From positions 1 through 9,426 of the forward strand of contig JAKAPI010000025.1 of NCBI GenBank assembly GCA_021807225.1: a DNA stretch of 9,426 nucleotides, read 5' to 3'. Position numbers and translations under genes: made by a program. Positions 6,010 through 9,426 of the stretch are shown one piece after another. Under the pieces are notes generated by a model. It was not told the DNA's origin. It saw nothing but the letters and a program-made list of their open reading frames with translations, and did not search any database. The stretch's first letter is position 1. Every line of letters begins with the position of its first letter. The DNA is from an archaeon. GTDB taxonomy: Archaea > Thermoproteota > Nitrososphaeria > Nitrososphaerales > UBA183.

Positions 6010-7065
6010 TTGGCGCTCCTCGACGCGGTCTGGGTCAACGTCGGGAGCTGGCTGCTCTTCGTCTTCGGCCTGGTGACCCCGCTCTATCTCATCTTCGGAT
6101 ACATAGGACTCACCGGGTTCAGGGACATCTCCAGGTACGAAGAGTACCACACTTTCTACTACCGGCTCAACCCTCTGACGAAGATCATCCTGACGATCGT
6201 CCTCACCTTCGTGGTGGCGGTCACCGCCTGGTCCATCGACCTGGCCATCGGCCTGGTGGTCCTGTCGACGTACCTTACCCTCAAGAGGGGGCTCAGGAGG
6301 CTCGCCCTCGGGAGCGCCCTGGTCTTCGCTTCAGTGATCGGGCTCGCTTGGTACTACGCCACGCAGACCCCCTATGGCCTGCTGATGTACGCGTTCTACC
6401 ACATCTGCGTGACGTCGGTCAGCGCGACCCCCCAGCCCCCGAGCGCCGCCTGGTTGGCGCTGTTCACCCCGGTCTGGCAGTGGGCGTCCTACTTCACGAT
6501 CCTCGGGTACCAGCCGGTCCTGACCACCCAGGGGCTGCTATACGGGATGCAGGTGTCCACGAGGGCTGGGGTGGTGCTCATCTCCTCCCTCATACTCATC
6601 ATGACGAGCACGCCCTCGGCGATCCTCCGCACGCTGGGGCGGCTCAAGCTCCCCGTGGTCCTGATCTTTGCGCTCGTCGTCGGGATGAGGACGGTCCCGA
6701 GGATCTTCGACACCCTCGACACGGCTGTGAAGGTCCAGTTCATGAGGGGGTACGGCGCCAAGGCCAACAAGGCCACCCGGGTCTTCTATCTCTTCGGCGG
6801 GGTGCTCACCAGCATCGTGCCTGCGATGACGTTCCTGTTCAGGGGGGCGAGGAACACAGCAATCTCCGCGGACACCAGGGCGTTCAGGGCGTACAAGCAG
6901 CGGACCTTCCTGACGCCATTCACGTTCTCGAAGGGAGACTACGTCTTCTTCGCGATCATCATAGGGCTGGTCGCCCTGGCGGTCTTCTCCAACCTGTACG
7001 GGTTCGGCAGGGCCATCCCATACTCGGCGGTGGGGTCGAGCTGCGGCGCCACCTCGACCGCCTAG
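6010..7065 (+). CDS. ECF transporter transmembrane scaffold subunit EcfT (first copy)
   Basis: EcfT holds the ATPases and the S component together in the membrane. The 351-residue protein has the EcfT hallmark YRLNPLTK (51-58) after an N-terminal extension with an extra hydrophobic helix (about 13-32). It then has several helices and the ATPase-coupling region: VVGMRTVP (223-230), VKVQFMRGYGAK (240-251), and FRGARNTAISADTRAF (277-292) leading into RTF. It starts with TTG two bases after the ATPase stop, with no promoter of its own. Relative to the second copy it carries about 33 more residues between YRLNP and MTSTPS, mostly an aromatic, Pro-rich outer loop at about 117-175, and a tail about 24 residues longer. 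From MTSTPS to GARNTAIS the two copies have exactly equal spacing. Its stop codon overlaps that of the convergent second copy. Confidence 0.88.
   Translation: MALLDAVWVNVGSWLLFVFGLVTPLYLIFGYIGLTGFRDISRYEEYHTFYYRLNPLTKIILTIVLTFVVAVTAWSIDLAIGLVVLSTYLTLKRGLRRLALGSALVFASVIGLAWYYATQTPYGLLMYAFYHICVTSVSATPQPPSAAWLALFTPVWQWASYFTILGYQPVLTTQGLLYGMQVSTRAGVVLISSLILIMTSTPSAILRTLGRLKLPVVLIFALVVGMRTVPRIFDTLDTAVKVQFMRGYGAKANKATRVFYLFGGVLTSIVPAMTFLFRGARNTAISADTRAFRAYKQRTFLTPFTFSKGDYVFFAIIIGLVALAVFSNLYGFGRAIPYSAVGSSCGATSTA
7062..7065. other. Shared CTAG: stop codons of both convergent EcfT genes
   Basis: CTAG is its own reverse complement. TAG at 7063-7065 ends the plus-strand EcfT, and the complement of 7062-7064 gives TAG that ends the minus-strand EcfT. 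The two coding regions overlap by four bases. No terminator fits between them, so each transcript must run into the other gene. Confidence 0.9.
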
Positions 7066-7937
7066 TAGAAGAACGCGGTCACAAGGAACGCGGCGGTGAG
7101 GGCTAGCACCGTGGCATCGGCGGGGCCGAAGCGCGGCTTCTTCATGTAGGTGCGGCTCTTGTAAGCCCCGAAGGCCCTGGTCCCTGTCGAGATGGCAGTG
7201 TTCCTCGCGCCCCTCAGCAGGTAGATCAGGGCGGGGACCAGCGCGAAGACGGCGGCCGCGACGACGTACAGTGGGCCAAGCGACCGGCTGCCCCGCGTCC
7301 CGAACCCCCGCATCAGCTGAACCTTGACGATGCCGTTGATGGCCTCCAGGAGGAGAGGAACCGTCCTCATGCCCACGACCACGGAGAAGGTGATGGGGTT
7401 GGGTATCCCCACCCTCCTAAGCGCCCGCATAACAGACGACGGCGTGCTGGTCATCACGAGGATGAGGGCGAGGAGGAAGACCCCTGAGACCGCCACCTCC
7501 GAGGCGACCACCCTGGTCAGGTCCCTGTAGAGGAACGAGTCGTTGACGGGGAGGCCGCTGGATCCGGCGTTGATGGCGAAGGAAATCCTGTCGGAGACCG
7601 AGCCCCACACGGTCCCCCAGACTACGGCGACCGTGAACAGGAAGCCCAGCTTCAGTTTCTCTGCGCCGTGGAACAGGGTGGCGTAGGACGCGAGGATTAC
7701 CCCGGTCGCGAGCAGGCCCAGGTAGAGCCCAGCGAAGGACGAAGACACGGCCACCATGAAGAGGGCAGCAAGCTTGGTGGCCGGGTTGAGCCGGTAGTAG
7801 ACGGAGTCGTAGGACTCGTATCGTGTGATCTCTCTCAGGCCGGCGAGCCCTATGAGCCCGAAGACTATGTAGACGGGGACGGCTGCGCCGACCAAGAACA
7901 GGGCCCACTCGCCGGTGATCATGAGAGCCGTGACCAA
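7062..7937 (-). CDS. ECF transporter transmembrane scaffold subunit EcfT (second, convergent copy)
   Basis: This 291-residue paralogue of the first EcfT shares its unusual features. It has an N-terminal helix with VFGLIGLAGLREITRYE (25-41), then YRLNPATK (48-55), MTSTPS (162-167), VVVGMRTVP (186-194), VKVQLMRGFG (204-213) and RGARNTAISTGTRAF (242-256). The C-terminal coupling half is the best conserved part, so it likely binds the same or a very similar ATPase pair. No ATPase or S gene lies on its own strand here. It starts with TTG at 7937, about 30 bases after a CTTAAG box. An in-frame ATG at 7922 would remove five residues and cannot be excluded. It follows the E1-rhodanese gene by 59 bases on the same strand but appears to have its own promoter. 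It may be an alternative scaffold for another S component. Confidence 0.87.
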   Translation of the reverse strand: MVTALMITGEWALFLVGAAVPVYIVFGLIGLAGLREITRYESYDSVYYRLNPATKLAALFMVAVSSSFAGLYLGLLATGVILASYATLFHGAEKLKLGFLFTVAVVWGTVWGSVSDRISFAINAGSSGLPVNDSFLYRDLTRVVASEVAVSGVFLLALILVMTSTPSSVMRALRRVGIPNPITFSVVVGMRTVPLLLEAINGIVKVQLMRGFGTRGSRSLGPLYVVAAAVFALVPALIYLLRGARNTAISTGTRAFGAYKSRTYMKKPRFGPADATVLALTAAFLVTAFFY

Positions 7938-7964
7938 GGAAGGCGCTGCTTGCGCCTCCGGCCA

Positions 7965-7970
7965 CTTAAG
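7965..7970 (-). promoter_or_regulatory. CTTAAG TATA-like box for the convergent EcfT gene
   Basis: This palindromic hexamer is centred about 30 bases before the TTG at 7937. It lies in the 59-base gap after the E1-rhodanese gene and is identical to the box before the fused ATPase gene, suggesting similar basal promoters for the two ECF units. Confidence 0.4.
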
Positions 7971-7996
7971 GGAGAGGAGCGGGCGAGGAGGACCGG

Positions 7997-9133
7997 TCAG
8001 TACCTCGGCATCGTGGGCTCGACTTCTTCAGCCCAGGCTTCGATGCCCCCCTTGAGGTTCATGACGTCCGAGAACCCTGCCTTGCGCAGGAACTCCACCG
8101 CGGTCCTGCTTCTGACCCCCGTGTGACAGTAGGCGACCAGCCGCTTCGACCTGTCAAGCCGGGCGGCGCCCCGTACGAGGCTGCCCAGGGGGACCAGCAC
8201 CGCGCCATCCAGGTGACAGATGGAGTGTTCGTACGGCTCCCTGACGTCTAGTAGAGTGACCTGGGCGCCGGCGTCGAGCATCGCCTTCAGCTCGACGGGG
8301 GTGACGTCGACCTTGGACTCCGGTTGCGGTCTGATGCCGCAGAACTCCTCGTAGTCGATCAGAGTCGGAGTCGCCTCCGGACCGCAGGCTGCACAGCTCT
8401 CGCTCTTCCTGATCTTCACTTCGTCGAAGGAGCCGCCGAGGGCGTCGAAGACGAGGAGCCTCCCGACGAGTGGGGAGCCTCTCTGCAGGATGAGGGCTAC
8501 CGCCTGGACGGCCTGGAGCGTCCCCAGGACAGAAGGGACGGCGCTCATGACCCCGGTCTCTTCGCAGGACCTTACCGACTCAGGAGGCGGCGGGGCCGGG
8601 TAGACGCAGCGGTAGCACGGGCCGAGGGGAGGGTAGAACACCGACACCTGGCCGTCGAAGGCCTGGGCGCTCGCGTAGACGTCGGGTTTCGACAGCATGA
8701 CGCAGGCGTCGCTGATCAGATACCTGCTCGGAAGGTTGTCGGTGGCGTCGATCACGACGTCGTACTCTCCGATGAAGTCGAGCGCGTTGTCCGAGCCGAG
8801 CCTGACGTCGTAGGAGGCGACGCGGACGTTGGGGTTGACCTGCCGTAGCCTCTCTGCGGCTGCCTCTGCCTTCTTCCTCCCGACGTCCGCCTCTGAGAAG
8901 ATGAACTGCCTTTGGAGGTTGGATGCCTCCACGGTGTCGCCGTCAAGCAGCCCGATCCTCCCCACCCCCGCCGCGGCGAGCTGCACGGCCGCCGGCACCC
9001 CGAGGCCTCCGACCCCGACCACCAGCACGGATGCGGCTTTGAGCTTCGACTGGCCCTCGGCCCCTATCTCAGGGAGGACGAGGTGCCTCGCGTACCGCTT
9101 CACCTCGGCTTCGGTGAGTGGAGGGCCGTTCAT
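7997..9133 (-). CDS. E1-like adenylyltransferase (ThiF/MoeB/HesA family) fused to a rhodanese domain
   Basis: Proteins of this layout (MOCS3/Uba4-like) adenylate the C-terminal glycine of a small ubiquitin-like sulfur carrier and then pass sulfur to it, for molybdopterin, thiamine or tRNA thiolation. Of 378 residues, about 1-250 are the E1 domain: nucleotide loop GVGGLG (40-45), LLDGD (62-66), NLQRQ (72-76), DATDN (129-133), zinc pairs CYRC (173-176) and CAAC (247-250), and the likely catalytic C190 in SCEETGVMSAV. The rhodanese domain covers about 280-370, with LLDVREPYE (294-302) and active-site loop YCHTGVRS (335-342), C336 being the persulfide carrier. All key residues are intact. I start at the ATG at 9133, 27 bases after a TATA-like box. 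An in-frame start at 9247 would overlap the peroxiredoxin gene and add residues absent from the family. AAGGAGG just before the ATG could be a ribosome site but is very close. No sulfur-carrier gene is visible in the window. Confidence 0.92.
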   Translation of the reverse strand: MNGPPLTEAEVKRYARHLVLPEIGAEGQSKLKAASVLVVGVGGLGVPAAVQLAAAGVGRIGLLDGDTVEASNLQRQFIFSEADVGRKKAEAAAERLRQVNPNVRVASYDVRLGSDNALDFIGEYDVVIDATDNLPSRYLISDACVMLSKPDVYASAQAFDGQVSVFYPPLGPCYRCVYPAPPPPESVRSCEETGVMSAVPSVLGTLQAVQAVALILQRGSPLVGRLLVFDALGGSFDEVKIRKSESCAACGPEATPTLIDYEEFCGIRPQPESKVDVTPVELKAMLDAGAQVTLLDVREPYEHSICHLDGAVLVPLGSLVRGAARLDRSKRLVAYCHTGVRSRTAVEFLRKAGFSDVMNLKGGIEAWAEEVEPTMPRY

Positions 9134-9156
9134 GGCCTCCTTCCGCGCGTGCCCGG

Positions 9157-9163
9157 ATACATA
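9157..9163 (-). promoter_or_regulatory. TATA-like box for the E1-rhodanese gene
   Basis: On the minus strand this reads TATGTAT, centred 27 bases before the ATG at 9133. It decides that start over the upstream in-frame codon at 9247, which lies beyond the box. Confidence 0.5.
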
Positions 9164-9196
9164 GAACCTTCGGAGGTTTGGGCCGTAAGCCACAGA

Positions 9197-9203
9197 TTTT
9201 TTA
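9197..9203 (+). promoter_or_regulatory. T-rich TATA-like box for the peroxiredoxin gene
   Basis: TTTTTTA is centred about 28 bases before the ATG at 9228, matching the leaderless spacing of the other genes. Together with the opposite-strand box at 9157-9163 it forms a compact divergent promoter in a 94-base gap. Confidence 0.4.
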
Positions 9204-9227
9204 CTGGTCAGTGATGGGGGGGCACCT

Positions 9228-9426
9228 ATGCTCGAAGTAGGCACCAAGATACCGGAGTTCGCCCTCTATGACACGGACCTGAAGCTTAGGAAGACTTCTG
9301 ACTTCTTGTCCAAGGGGAGGAAGACGATATTCGCGTTTTACCCCGGCGCCTTCACAGGCGTCTGCACCAAGGAGATGTGCGCGTTCAGGGACATGCACGA
9401 CGAGCTCCAGAAACTCAACGCCACCG
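9228..9426 (+). CDS. Peroxiredoxin, Bcp/PrxQ type (N-terminal part only)
   Basis: Sixty-six codons are visible before the right edge cuts the gene, less than half of a usual peroxiredoxin of about 150 residues. These cytoplasmic enzymes reduce hydrogen peroxide and organic peroxides through a cysteine. The thioredoxin-fold start is clear: VGTKIPEFAL (4-13), a beta strand TIFAFYP (33-39), and the active-site motif PGAFTGVC (39-46) with P39, T43 and peroxidatic C46. A second cysteine at C51 gives C-X4-C spacing, as in Bcp/PrxQ proteins that form an internal disulfide. The ATG start follows a T-rich box by 28 bases. It is divergent from the E1-rhodanese gene. Pairing with a persulfide-handling protein may reflect shared redox control, but this is inference. 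Confidence 0.9.
   Translation, partial: MLEVGTKIPEFALYDTDLKLRKTSDFLSKGRKTIFAFYPGAFTGVCTKEMCAFRDMHDELQKLNAT

Noticed and set aside
6348..7106. Plus-strand frame of 252 codons overlapping the first EcfT in another frame
   Set aside because: Its His/Arg/Gly-rich product has no membrane helices, whereas the EcfT frame has all family motifs.
7066..7937. Second EcfT as an antisense shadow of another gene
   Set aside because: It has a full set of EcfT motifs matching the first copy, membrane helices and its own TATA-like box. No competing plus-strand gene exists there.
7668..8126. Plus-strand frame of 152 codons spanning the EcfT/E1-rhodanese boundary
   Set aside because: It runs antisense to two well-supported genes and across their promoter, and its product is hydrophilic without recognisable motifs.
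9134..9247. Longer N-terminus for the E1-rhodanese protein starting at 9247
   Set aside because: It would run through the promoter and over the first codons of the peroxiredoxin gene. The family starts near the TEAEVKRYARH segment, and a TATA-like box supports 9133.

Overview
The window looks like GC-rich archaeal chromosome. At almost every gene that heads a transcript, an AT-rich TATA-like box is centred about 27-30 bases before the start codon (34 at one gene), with no room for a leader, as expected for leaderless archaeal mRNAs. Arginine is mostly AGG, glycine is often GGG, and GTG and TTG starts occur. The gene set (ECF transporter with a fused double ATPase, E1-like enzyme with a rhodanese tail, Bcp-type peroxiredoxin, two alkaline-phosphatase-superfamily enzymes) does not fix the lineage. 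A TACK or Nitrososphaeria-like archaeon is a guess. No RNA gene, CRISPR array, insertion sequence or origin was seen. The DNA is densely coding, with no gene-free stretch over 200 bases.

Layout. Positions 1-1242 (minus, cut by the left edge) encode a type I phosphodiesterase/nucleotide pyrophosphatase-like enzyme. It is divergent from 1339-2754 (plus), a secreted, C-terminally membrane-anchored phosphoesterase of the acid phosphatase/phospholipase C family. A convergent gene at 2829-3302 (minus) encodes an unrecognised four-helix membrane protein. A divergent regulatory gap leads to 3439-4200 (plus), a multi-helix membrane protein that fits an ECF-transporter substrate-binding (S) component of the YkoE (thiamine/hydroxymethylpyrimidine) type. 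A hairpin and a new promoter follow. Next come 4361-6007, two ABC ATPase domains in one chain, and 6010-7065, an EcfT transmembrane subunit, as a tight pair. A second EcfT paralogue (7062-7937, minus) meets the first tail to tail, and the two genes share a CTAG that supplies both stop codons. Behind it on the minus strand is an E1-like adenylyltransferase fused to rhodanese (7997-9133). It is divergent from a peroxiredoxin gene (9228 onward) cut by the right edge.

How the genes fit together. The centre is a complete ECF importer, with S, A-A' and T components and a spare T. It is built from at least three transcription units rather than one operon. The two ECF units facing each other (ATPase-EcfT and the lone EcfT) each have an identical CTTAAG box upstream. 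A vitamin or vitamin precursor is the likely cargo. Thiamine or its pyrimidine moiety is the best guess from the YkoE-like pattern, but the substrate cannot be settled from sequence alone. The E1-rhodanese protein belongs to sulfur-carrier activation (molybdopterin, thiamine thiazole or tRNA thiolation), so a link to the importer through thiamine or sulfur metabolism is possible but only inferred. The most unusual points are the convergent EcfT pair, an N-terminal extension shared by both EcfT proteins, and the separate control of the S component.
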